This document shows, piece by piece, positions 25,731 through 40,600 of a stretch of DNA of 64,000 nt; positions within the stretch are counted from its first letter, which is position 1, and every line of letters begins with the position of its first letter. The stretch is from the NCBI GenBank assembly GCA_021904315.1, contig CM038921.1, positions 10,074,146 through 10,138,145 of the forward strand. The letters run 5' to 3'. The notes below the pieces were generated by a model, which saw nothing but the letters and a program-made list of their open reading frames with translations, did not search any database and was not told the origin of the DNA. This DNA comes from Sphagnum magellanicum (lineage: Eukaryota > Streptophyta > Sphagnopsida > Sphagnales > Sphagnaceae). The position numbers and the translations under genes were made by a program.

Positions 25731-27228
25731 TTTTAAAAAATATTTTTAAAAATGGAAACAAAGAATATGAAAGAATATTTAATTCATGACATGGAATTTT
25801 CAAAATTAATCAATTATTCAACAAACATCTATTGAAACTACCCATATATTAATTATAATATTTAGATGCATTTGAAAATGTTAATGGAAATTGAACCTTT
25901 TTGTGCACTAATTACATTGTAAAACCTTTGAAACCAACCAAAGTTGGATGTGATCATATAAAACATTTTATGTACGTTCATACAAATTGTTTTTTTATAA
26001 ACAATCAATTTTATACAATGGGCAAATGGTCCATGTGTAAAACAATCATGATTAGGTTATAAAGGAGGTTCATGTATGAGTGGGCCTGTTTAAGGGAGGG
26101 CCATCCGAGGGTGTGATCTGGAGGGGTTCCTAAACTTTAAGAGAACCTATAATTTGATATAAATAGTTTATTATTTATGTAATTATCTAGGGGTTAAGTT
26201 TGGTAATTTATTTGATAGTTAAATTTTATAATTTAGTATTGGTTTGGTGAATCATCATCAAAATAGTAAAAGTTTCAATTAATGTGTATGACTCACACAT
26301 GATAATTTACGAGGAATGTTTTTGCTCACATTAATGTGTATATTGTTTATGTTGAATCATATGTGATGTGTAAGATTTTAGGAAATTCTTTGTTTAATTT
26401 TGTTTTGGTTAATATATAAATGGGTGTTTGAAACTTTTGAAAACACTTTCATTTTGAAAAAAAAATTTGTTATATGAATGCAAAAGTTTCATAGAATAAA
26501 ATTGTGAAAGGAATTGAAATTTTAATTTAAAAAAGCTTTGGCATAATTTAAGAAACCCATGATAAGAAAATGGTGGGGCATAATATTTATAATTAAAAAT
26601 AAAAAAGAAAAAAATTGTGCACACAAAAACATAAATTTTCATAGCTATATAATAAATAGACATAATTTTGGTCCTAAACCCACTTGTGATTTACAAACTC
26701 ATTTGTACATGAATTTCCATGTACATAAATAACTATATTTTATGGGAATTTAAAATCATATCAAAATATGAAAATTTCCCTTTACTTGGCATAACACCTT
26801 AGGGGTTTTTTCCTTGGGGAGATCTTTCAAAATATATTAGAATTTTTTTTTTACATATTAAAATTATTTGTAAAATATCCCAAACTAGAAATAAAATTAA
26901 TCATTAAGGGTCTAACAAAAGTTGAAATGATTAGGTGAATATTAAATTATTAAATTAATTTTCATTGGGTGCCAAAGTCAAGATTAAATTATTTTTTGCA
27001 CTTTTTCACAAGTGATAAATAAAATTTGGTCTGAGATGTGATTTTCAATGCAAATCTTGAAATAGACAACCAAAATATGATAACCAACACAATTATATTA
27101 AATTCACTTTATCATAGCACCATTCAATAATCTCATTCTCAGTTTTGCAAAATGAAGAAGGTAAATTTTATTTTTAAAAAAAGGAAAAAAAGGCCCTAAA
27201 TTGAGTATGCTTTTAAAGATAATCTAGC
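25731..27228. other. AT-rich intergenic DNA
   Basis: Very AT-rich, no frame with family resemblance, no ordered repeat of note. Confidence 0.5.
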
Positions 27229-27581
27229 AGAGCATCTCCAGCGGTGCTCAGTATGTAACCCTGCATTTTTACATCCAACTTTAGTTATTTAATTTTTTTC
27301 AACGCCACCCATAAAAATGAAACAGGGACAGCAAATACGTGGGGGACCAAACCACCTGGACCAATCATTATGATGCGACGATCAGAAACACTGAGCAGCA
27401 ATCAGATTACATCCATTACACTCTTTTTTGCAGGTGCACAATGTTGCTGCGCCTTTTACCAGCCACCGAAAGCTTTGATATTATGCTGAGCCAAAACTAT
27501 TTTCCTGAGCCAAACTGGCAAATTTTGACTTTTCTTCATCTAATTTTACGATCATATGCTGAGCACCACTGGAGATGCTCT
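27229..27581. mobile_element. 353-bp MITE with 23-bp terminal inverted repeats
   Basis: The left end AGAGCATCTCCAGCGGTGC plus TCAG (27229-27251) is matched by the reverse complement of 27559-27581 with one mismatch. There is no transposase inside. GAGCATCTCCA-type ends are common among plant MITEs. I could not identify a convincing target-site duplication, so the superfamily is left open. A related end (GAGCAACCCCACCGGTGCA) occurs near 38306 as a fragment. Confidence 0.9.
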
Positions 27582-28347
27582 TAAGAGCAAGGCAAAAAAA
27601 TTCAGATTCATATATATATGGAGCCTGCTGACTACTTAGTATCTATATCAAGGAAATTAATAGCTAGTGCACATCCATCACTAGCTGATTTGTGGCAGAT
27701 GACAGCTTTTTCATCTTAGATCTTCTTTGTTATACTTGATTGTCACTTTGTAGTCATGAGTCCTCTTTGCATAGGATCTTTATCTGATTATTTTGTTTTG
27801 TCGTTGATTGTTTGCTTTTGTTTTTGCTTTACGTTGTGTCTACTTGTGTTTTCATTTGCCTTGTACTTTTGATGGATGGGTTCCTATCCTTGATTTTTAT
27901 TTATAAGATTTTTTTTAAAAAAATTTAATAAGCTTATCCACTTCCACCCATGTTCTTATAGATTCCCCTTGTCTAGAAATTGTCTTTTGGAGTGCCTAGT
28001 GATTGCCTGCTTGACAGAATGGCCACCAAGCCCTGTTCTTTAGTACGTGACAACTTATGAAGAACAACTTTGTGTCCCATTCTTATGCTATTGTGAAAAT
28101 TATATATGAAGATGAAATCTCAACTCCCGACCTAATTATTCAGCTTCCAATATCTATGGTATGGCATAACACATCCGCTATAGCTATTATCATAATAAAA
28201 TTTCATGTTGGGTGGTAAAATGAGCATTTTTTTAGAAATTACTTGCTCAAAATTTCAAAAGTCGGGAACATTACTCTGTCCTTGATTCTAAAATTTTGAG
28301 AACTTGTGATAACTGGATAGGTTGTATTAAGGTCCATCATGCTCTTT
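27582..28347. other. Intergenic DNA
   Basis: No gene or ordered repeat seen. Confidence 0.5.
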
Positions 28348-28655
28348 GTTGGCCAAGGCAAGGCTATCGCGTTTAGATTCATTATAGAGTATAGTAGCTT
28401 AATGGATTTTCGCCACTAGTTAATAGGTCTATTTTTATATGAGGATTTTTGAAAGATGATATTTTGGCTTGTGTTGAACCTTGAGATTAGTTATAGAGTT
28501 ATAATAAATCTTGTAGGATTTTGGTTTTGTTTTACAGGATTTTCTGAAGATTATATTTTTGGATGGTGAAATATTTGAGTTTCCATACTTCTTCTTTTGC
28601 CTTAAGATACTTTTTAATGTAAATGGCAAGGCCACAATGTGACACACCCCTTTTG
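28348..28655. repeat. LTR-like dispersed repeat, copy 2
   Basis: Direct-orientation partner of 552-900. Shared blocks include AGGATTTTTGAAAGATGATA, GATGGTGAAATATTTGAGTT and AAATGGCAAGGCCACAA. It lies about 0.9 kb upstream of the alpha-tubulin start. Confidence 0.6.
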
Positions 28656-29189
28656 TTTCTATTATTTAGTAGTCAATAATAGTTAGGTGATTTTATCAAT
28701 CACTTATCTATTTATCTTTAGTAATGTGTATTTTCAATGTAGGTATATTGCGACTCACTAAAGTTATTGGATTTTTATGGAATCTTGCTTGCGATCAAGA
28801 ACTCAGATGAGAAAAAGAAATAATGAAACACTTCTTTTTTTTCTTAATGAGAACTTTCAATGGACATTATTAAGTGCAATGAATTGGTCACCATTGCCAA
28901 AAATATTGTAATTTTGGCATAATTTTATCAAGTCAAAAATTCCATAAATGATCATCACCATTGTTGAACATGATTCCAAAAAAATTAAGATAATTATTTA
29001 GGCACCCGAGTGCAGGAACCATATGAGATAAGGTACTCTGGTAGTTATCAAACATCAAACAGGGGTACCCACTTTACCATTTGTTCAACCCCTTGGTAGG
29101 CCCCATGTAGGCCCTACAGTTGTAGGGCCTACAAGTGATTGGTAGGTGGGTATGTAGGTACGCCCTCTCCTACCCTACTCTCTGTCTGA

Positions 29190-29549
29190 GATAACCGGGC
29201 CAAGTGGCGCCGGACGTCCCTGCGACCGGGTCATCGAACCCCGACCGACGGGCCACCCGGTCTGGCGGACCCGCCATCTGGTCGCTGTCAGAGCTGGGGG
29301 CCGGTCGAATCGAACCCCGGGTAAGTGCACACGGGTTGACCCGGTGCTTCAGGGGGCCACCAGCGTCGTCCCTTCGTCTCCAGTGTAGCGACTAAGCGCC
29401 CCTTTCGTGTCTAGAGAGCTTCGTCGCGACCGTCGCTCGATCGCTTTTGTTGCGCCGCTCGGAACGCACTTCTTGCGCACAAGTCCGTTCCGCTGCTCTT
29501 TCCGCAACGCAATCCCATCGAAGATCGGCTATATTTCGAGCTTATCAAA
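29190..29549 (+). promoter_or_regulatory. GC-rich, CpG-rich promoter and leader of alpha-tubulin
   Basis: Composition changes abruptly from AT-rich to strongly GC- and CpG-rich at about 29195 and stays so until the leader just before the ATG at 29550. It includes repeated CGAACCCCG and ACCCGGT blocks. A GGCCCTACA / TGTAGGGCC palindromic patch lies just upstream near 29112-29132. No clear TATA box is visible at a convincing distance. A promoter/5' UTR role is inferred from position. Confidence 0.55.
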
Positions 29550-32778
<3,229 letters not shown>

Positions 32779-34321
32779 ATGATAGCAGTCTTGTTTTTCT
32801 TGTTGTGCCATCATGATGGTGAAATTGTAGGGGCAAACACGGCGTCCTTGTCAGAGGGCCATGAATAAAATGTTGCTTAATTCTCGGTCTGGATTTTAAG
32901 ACTCATCAGCCAAGAAGTTATTGGAAGGTGATCCATCCTTGACTGCAGATAATACTGTAGACTTCAGAAATGGGCCTTATTGCTCTCTTACTGCTCTGCC
33001 ACATCGTAAGCCATTTTCACACACTAATATCAAAACCCCCTTCCAAGCCTTCTAGATGTGTGATTGCAAGTCTCCCTTATTATGCTGCTTGATTCAGAAT
33101 CAACATGTTTTGGTTCACAAAAAATGACACCTATCAATGTGACGGAAAGCAATTCAAGCAATTCGAGAAATTTTTGAAGCATATTTTAAGAGCACCTTAT
33201 ATTTGTGAATATTCAAATTAAAGGGGGGATATTACCAGTGTTGTGTGGGTAAATGATTTAGGAGTGTATTGTGTGTAAATGATTTAGGACTTAACACTCT
33301 GTGTGAGCATAAGTTCCATAATGAAATTAAGTGTCTAGTATCCATTTATGTTCATGTAAGTGTAAATATAGAACACGAGATGTTTTAAGTGTAAAACCAT
33401 GTAGATTTATTTCATGCCATGCAAAATAGTGTAAGTGTAAAAACAAATACACTTATATATTAAAAAAATGTGATTTCTACTTGGGAGAGGGAGATTTCAT
33501 AATGTTTTGACAATGGCCTAACTAAATGGCCCATTGCATATATATATATACATATCAAAACATTTATGCTTTGAAATGAATAACAACTAATTAAATTAAT
33601 TAACATGAATCGCAATAAGTACCTAAGTTCTTGCAAAAGCTTAGGCCAAAAATGATGATGAACAAAGTTAGGAATAAAAGTTGTATTCAAGCAATTAGGT
33701 GGGACAAAATGTGCATTCGAGATATTTTTTTGAATAGCAGCACCATAATCTCAAATTGGTTAAAAATGTTAATTTTTGAAAAATATCAAAGTATCATTTT
33801 TTTTTTTCAAGGGCCAATCAAAGTGGTGCATTGCAAAAAAAAATATAAAAAATAAAAAATGAAAATAATAATAGAGCTTTGGGATGCATGGACAACTAAT
33901 TAATATGAACTTGCAAAACAGTATAGTCGTCAAGAATATATAATATATACACTTCACTTATACATCCCAAAACATTTACAAAGGACCATGTAAATGTATT
34001 TGACAAATATTTATATTGTGTAGAATAAATTTATATACTACAATAATATAAATGTAAGTATAAAAAGTTCTGACATGTAAGTGTGAATGATTTACACTCA
34101 CACACAAGAGATTTACACACCAAAACAAGGGGCCAAGGGTGGCATAGACATTTGTACAACAGCATATAGTTTTTCTTCCTACAACAGCAGGGCTTCACTC
34201 ATGACACTTGTCATGTGTGAAATAGATTATGCAATTTCATCCATTTGAGTGGAAAATATAAGTGATATATATTTTCTGGATTTTATCCAGAGTTTATGGC
34301 TTCAAGTGGTCCATATATATA
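32779..34321. other. Tubulin 3' flank and AT-rich intergenic DNA
   Basis: The first ~150-250 bp are presumably 3' UTR; an AATAAA lies near 32864. The remainder is AT-rich with TA-rich patches and no recognisable gene. Confidence 0.5.
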
Positions 34322-34873
34322 TCTTATATATTAATTCAACAAGTCTGTCTGTCAGTCGGTCTGTGACAGTGACTCCAGTAACTACTGTGAAATCGCCCAA
34401 AAGTGCACCCTTTTGGTAAAATTTCCAAGTGCCAATTAAAACTGACTGCGGCTTTTCCTTTTGATACATTTCCAGGTGCCAATTAAAATTGACTGCGGCT
34501 TATCCTTTTGGTAAATTTCCCAGGTCCCAATTAAAACTGACTACGGCTCAACCTTTTGGTAAATTTCCAGGTCCCAATTAAAACTACGACCTTTTTTCCT
34601 TTTGGTAAGTTTCCAGGTCCCAAACTGCAGCTTTTCTTGTAGAGTCATTATTAAGTAGAGGGAAAGATATGGGTACCCGGGGTGACTAACTAACCACATG
34701 TTGAGATCCGAAACGTCGACTGACATCTTAATCGACAGATTACTATTACACAACAGACTCCAAAATCCAAATGCCAAAAGCGCTGCCTAACCGACTTTCC
34801 CTCTCTTTCCGGAACGCTTTGGGAATTAACTTGAAATAACACACATGTGCATTATGCACAGGGTTACCACTAG
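34322..34873 (+). mobile_element. Small non-autonomous Helitron with canonical ends
   Basis: It starts A^TC (TCTTATATATTAATTC at 34322) with a CTGTCTGTC patch shortly inside, as in many plant Helitrons. It ends with the perfect palindrome TGTGCATTATGCACA (34846-34860), then nine bases, then CTAG^T (34870-34873). No target duplication is expected. Most of the interior is a 47-48 bp tandem array. At 552 bp it encodes no RepHel protein. The 3' end is well supported; the 5' end is the best candidate by rule (A^TC). Confidence 0.7.
34411..34640. repeat. 47-48 bp tandem array, about five units
   Basis: TTTTGGTAAATTTCC or a variant begins at 34411, 34459, 34506, 34554 and 34600, giving periods of 48, 47, 48 and 46. 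Units share CAGGTCCCAATTAAAACTGA and a C.GCGGCT-type tail. The array lies inside the small Helitron, near its 3' end. Confidence 0.9.
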
Positions 34874-35544
34874 TATATATATAATCCAAAAATTTTATTA
34901 TTTCAATAGTTTTTTAAAAAACTTGAAATGGCCAATAACGTGTTCCTTGTTCATGTCCATGTTATATAATAACATCAAAATTGGTATTAACACAAATAGT
35001 GATCAACTATTAGAAACCATATGGGAACATATGAAGGAAGTGAACAAGAGGGAGGTGATATTATTAAATTTTAAATTTTCATCTCTTTTATCATTATTTT
35101 TATTTTTGTCTCACATTTTCAAAGTGAAACTTAAATTAAAATTTAAGATCTATTTCATTATTAGAGTACATTCCACAAATCCCAAGCTTTTTCCCTGGCC
35201 ACAAGGTTCTAATACTCATATGTATGTGTATATGTACATATTTATCCTAGTTAAACATTTTTCTACTAATGTGCCACCATATTTTATTATATTACATGTT
35301 GAATTGATAGGTGCTTAAGCGTGAAGAACACCTTGTGCACATATCGAGTCATGTTGTTAATTATATTTTGTAATGTGATGGCATTGTACCTTGGTGGCAC
35401 ACATAAATAAAATTGCACATAATTTAAATTTCACAATCCACCAAGACATGGTGGTTAAACCTAGGTGACACTTAATGACTAAAATTAGGCTAAACCTAAT
35501 GGTTAAATTTAACAATTAAACTTCAATTAAGCATAGTGGCAAAA
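34874..35544. other. AT-rich DNA
   Basis: One 157-codon frame (34845-35318) has biased, low-complexity content, overlaps the Helitron end and is rejected as a gene. Nothing else seen. Confidence 0.5.
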
Positions 35545-35765
35545 CTTATGATAAAATAAATAGTTAAATCTAATGATTAAATATAATGGTTAAACTTATA
35601 CTAAATTAAATAGTTAAATATAATGGTTAAACTTATACTAAACTAAATAGTTGAATCTAATGATTAAATATAATGGCTAAACTTATACTAAACTAAATAG
35701 TTAAATCTAATGATTAAATATAATGGCTAAACTTATACTAAATTAAATAGTTAAAATTTGATTAA
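35545..35765. repeat. 50-bp AT-rich tandem array with one 37-bp unit
   Basis: TAAACTTATACTAAA starts at 35591, 35628, 35678 and 35728. Full units are 50 bp and carry TCTAATGATTAAATATAATGG; the short unit lacks 13 bp of this. Confidence 0.9.
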
Positions 35766-35805
35766 AATTTTGGTAAACCTCATAGTTAAATTTAATGATT
35801 AAATT

Positions 35806-35871
35806 AGGTAGGTAAGTGAGTGAGTAGGTAGGTAAGTAGGTAAGTAAGTAAATAAGTGAGTGAGTAAATAA
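35806..35871. repeat. Tetranucleotide repeat (TAGG/TAAG/TGAG)n
   Basis: A run of about 16 four-base units of the form T(A/G)(A/G)G, directly after the 50-bp array. Confidence 0.9.
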
Positions 35872-37229
35872 GAGGTGAATACATAGGGTAACAAACCATG
35901 TCACATTTAACTAAAGAACATTAACCATGTTGATTAAATGTTCCATTGGTCATTTTGACTAAAGTTATACAATTTAAATAGATGTATCTAATCAAATAAA
36001 TCATTATAATTAAGTTGATTAGTCAACAAATATATGCGTCATCCACATCTTTGACCTTTAGTCAAAATGTATGTAATGACCATTAATCAAAAATGACAAA
36101 TCAATCAACTTAAACCTCTTAAAAAATCATGATTTGTAATAATGAAAGAAAGGAAATGAAAAAGTTCATGTGTCCCTATTTTCCATTGTTTTAGTTTTCT
36201 TCATGGAAAAACGAATTGTAAACTTTATCAATAATCATACTATATGCAATAATGTTCCATGTTGAAAGTTTATGAATACATGGATTTTGTGAAAACAATC
36301 AATGGAGGTGGAGGCTATGGATTGATGGCAAGTCAAGGAGTTTTAGTAGTGAGCAAATTGTAAATGTTTCTAGCAATTCTTGTGCGAGTAGTTGTTAATT
36401 GTGTTGACAACACTAGAGTAAAAGTCTATGTCATCTCCATGAAATGAGTCAATGATTAATCAAATAAATTTCAGGAAATTGTTGTCAAAGATATGGTGAT
36501 GGCCATTGTGAAGAAGGGAAAACATGATCTATGAAAGAAAGTGATGCCTATTGTCATCATTTGCTAACCCATACAGTACAAAAAAAAACCCAAAATATGG
36601 TATAGATTTTATATGAATTTATTTGTCAAATTATCAAATTTCAGCTTTGTTTTTGGTTTATCCCTTGATTGAGGGTGATACTCAATGATGTATGTATCGT
36701 TAACAAAAAAGACGAGTGATTGTGCATCATATCAATGAATGAATTTCAGTGTTCTTCTGGTATCAACTTTTGAACATACCAGCTTGATATTGGTATTGTT
36801 GGGTCCCATGGCTGGTATGAAGCATGTGTATACATGACATTGAGATTGATATGAGGCAAGTATATATACATGAATGATATCACCTTAGGTCCTTCTTAAG
36901 CTTGTATTGATACAAGGCAGGTAGGTATTGCCTCAGGTCATATGAGTCTGGGCAGGGCCCTTGATAAGACCTGGTGCTATATACCAGACCAACTGGGTCC
37001 AAGAACCAATGAGAGATGAGGGGTGGAAGCTTGGGGGCCAGTGATTGGAAAATGAGGCTAAGGGTGGGCAGCAGGAAAGTTTTATGGTGCCCATGAGGCT
37101 ACCATGAAGGAACAGGGAGAGGAGTTATGAAGGCCATGGCACTTCCACCACATGTCATCCATGTAGGGGCTTGTTTTTGGTCCAGGGCCCTTCAACTGCA
37201 GGTTTTAAAAGCTTCCAAACCTCCCAAAT
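35872..37229. other. Intergenic DNA
   Basis: No gene seen. From about 36.8 kb the composition becomes less AT-rich, probably old element DNA next to the R1 copy. Confidence 0.45.
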
Positions 37230-37640
37230 AGGAGGTACCCCAGGCCAAAAATGTTGACAAACAATTTTGGAAATAAAAGTTCCATGCAGCCAATGAAAGA
37301 CTCAGCATAGACTCATGAGGGGTCCAGGTTTTTTTTTTATAAAATTTATTGGAAGGAGGACGAGGATTTTTTTTTGCTTTTTTTCCTTGTTCCCATCATG
37401 TTGCCTATGTGTTCCCATGAGGTTCGCAAAGGGTTCCCCAAAATGTTCCCAATAGCACCTCACTTTTATCCCATATGGTTTTGCCCAAAGTTCAACTCTC
37501 ATGTAATATGAACATGAAAAGGTAGGCCACAGGGAGCACATTTGTTTCCATTTTGCAACTAGCTGTCCAAAGAGGTGCTTCTATTGGGGTTTGCCCAATG
37601 TTGCAAAAAAGAATTGTGATAGGCCAATCAATATGGCCCC
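37230..37640 (+). repeat. R1 dispersed repeat, copy a
   Basis: A ~400-bp element recognised by repeated occurrence. Key blocks in order are GACAAACAATTTTGGAAAT, several GTTCCCA units (TTGTTCCCATCATGTTGCC then further TTCCC motifs), AGCACCTCACTTTTATCCCA, GTGCTTCTATTGGGGTTTGCC and GGCCAATCAATATGGCCCC. The same order is seen at 49185-49590, 60060-60465 (inverted) and 52800-53126 plus 57453-57600. No protein is encoded; the class is unknown. Confidence 0.8.
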
Positions 37641-40600
37641 CTTCAAAAGAAAAAAAGTGTGAGCACACCCATGAAGTAATTAATATGAATCACACTAGGT
37701 CAAAATTTGCCAAATTTATAATGACCATTATCTAAGCTTGGGGATGGGGGGAAGGGGGCGCAATGCCTATTTGTAGAAAGAAAAAATCAGGTTGGAAGTT
37801 TACTTATGTGCCAACAAAACTGACTTCAAGGAGCACCACCATTGACATTTCTAAGCATGCATTAGGTGGGTTGAGCATGGTCAATATGTGTGACACCTTA
37901 TAATTTTTTTGCCACTAATTCCAATGAGAGCTTGCTTATTTTATCATTAAGGCAAAAATGAGTGTAGTGCACCACAATGATTTTGAGTTGTATACCTAAA
38001 GAAATCATTCCATGAGACAAGCTAGATGTGGTGTTTATACTCAAACCTAGCATGAAATGCAACCCATGTATTCTTCTTGTTCACCAAATTATGCTAAAGT
38101 TTGAACTTTTTGCTTCTCATGGAAAAGCAGATTGACTAATGTTTTGATGCTCACTTCTTCTAGCATATGACCAAAAACCTTAAAATTGTAAGAGATGAGC
38201 TTCTTGGGCTCACCATTGGTTTATGTATACTCATTGCTCAATCCATTCTTTGGGAATTTTGCACAACAAAATGATTGTTGACAATGTCTTGATCTCGAGT
38301 GTTCAGAGCAACCCCACCGGTGCACTTTACAGCAAATTTTGGATGAACAAAAGTCAAAACAGGCCAGTTTGGCTCAACAAAATGGTTTTGGCCCAACATT
38401 TTTGCTCAGGAAACTGAGATTGGCAAAAGGCACAACAAAGCCTAACGACTAGGTACCGTTGATTGGCTAGATAGTTTGATTACTCCAGGTGGGTTGCTTT
38501 ACTAGTCTCTTGCCTTTTGCAGTGCCAGTGCCAGTTTCAGTTTGATGGGTGAAGTTGGGAAAAAAACAGGCAGCTCTGCCACCAGAGATTCTCTGTAAAA
38601 ATGATGTTTTAAATTTTTCATTCAAGAAAGAAATGGCAACATAAATGTATTGCATATACAGTGGTAGCTTAGGCACTAATTATATTATTTGCAAATATGT
38701 TGATTTTTAAACATCTTTGCCAAAGAAACATTGTGTGAAGGAGAATAGAGATTATTTGGGAATACTCAAGAATATTTCACTTGTTGAAACGGAATTGTGA
38801 AAATTAATTATTTATTCAAAAAAATGTGTTAAAGTTGCCACGGTATATTATTTTGAATTTAAACTAAATGGTTGGAATTCCGTTGATTTGAATGTGTAGC
38901 TTTACTTATATGAGATTTTTCATTTGCTGTTATGCCAAAGCATTACCAACCCACCATTTGAGCATTAAAAATTAGGCGCAAAAAACATTTGAGGGCTAAG
39001 GTAGGACTAACTAGCAATTTAATAAATTTTAAGAAATGTGGCAGTCTAATCTCTAAACATAATGGGGCAATTTGAGATAACATTAAGCACGAGGTGTAAA
39101 ACTTTAACTAACACTTGCATTATCCATTCAACCCTAGCATTATTCCTTGCCCCTTATACCTGCAAAATGAGTTAGGGCAATGCCTTTGAGCAATGCCTTT
39201 GTGGGATACTGCAAAAAACAATTGATGGGGAAAGTAGTACTAACTAGCAAAAGAATTTTTAAGAAATGTGGAAACTAAACAAATGTTGTTCGATTATTGG
39301 CTTTTAGACCTATCATATGGATACCAATAAAAAACATTCTTTTTTTTTTTACCAAAGAAAATTCTATTTATTAACTAATCAATTACACATTCATTTAAAA
39401 AAATTCATTTGCCAATTATGAATAGGCTGGTTTTCAAAGTTCAAAACATGGTACATATGCACAAAGGTTTATATGTGAAATTTTTAATTATGGTTACTTG
39501 CAAAAAGAATACAATCTAACCTCCAAGAATAAAGCCAACATGAACAAAATTCAAAACAAAGGAACTTGCAAAGGAATTGAACCCTAATTTTATGAAGACC
39601 TTTGTCCAATTGTAGCACAAGTTCCCTACCCAAACCACAAACCCACACAAACACTCCCTAACAACACAAAATTAATCATCATCAACTTGCAATTTTTAAA
39701 AAAAGGTATGTTCTTTAATCCAATCGTAGTTTTCCTTTACCAAGGACTCTTATGCTTTCATGTATTGTTTCAAGTTTGAATTTGGCCTATAATTGAAGAG
39801 TGGGTCATCAAGCCAAATTTTCACCACAATAATAATTGAATCCATGTTTTGTACTTGCAAGCAACAATGCCTTAAAAATATCAAAATCTAACAAGATTAA
39901 ACATCATTCAATTTTAATTTGTGAACCTAGGATTTTAATCATCTACTTTGCAAGGAAAAGGGCATTCAAAAATTGGCCCTTATGGATGCACCACCAAATT
40001 AGTGCATCTGCACATGCAAATGGGGCAATAGGAAGAAGCCTCTTGAACAATTTTTTTTTCCATTAACTTGTGTTGATGAAGATTCTTCAATTGAAGTCCC
40101 CACACCAAACATATTTTCTTCAAGATTCAATCCCACAACACTGAGTATACTATTGTAGCATATGCATTGGCAATAGGGTTCAACTAATCAAAACACACCA
40201 TTAAAAGAGGAATGACAACCTTGACATTACTTTTAGATGCTAGTTGGATTGCATTCCCATGTTCCACGAAGATTTCCATAATGGGCAAAAGCTTGAAGTG
40301 TGGATTCAACATGATGCCCATCATGTGATGAACATGTCATGTATCAAAAGACTTTAAAAACTCCAAAAAGGATATGATCACCTTCATAACCTCTAACTAC
40401 ATATTTTTATGGAAAAGGAGAATCTTGCTTTCAAATTGTTCAAAGATTTTAGGCCCACTAGAAACCTACAAAAATTTAACTTTCATGTTCATAATAAATG
40501 CAATAGTTATTGTCAAAGCATTTGACAAGAACTAATGGCCCCTTGACTAATTCATCACACATGTCAATACAATAGGGTTCAAACCAAATGTGATTGCTTC

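Noticed and set aside
34845-35318. 157-codon plus-strand frame
   Set aside because: Low-complexity Phe/Leu/Ile content, starts inside a Helitron end, no family match.
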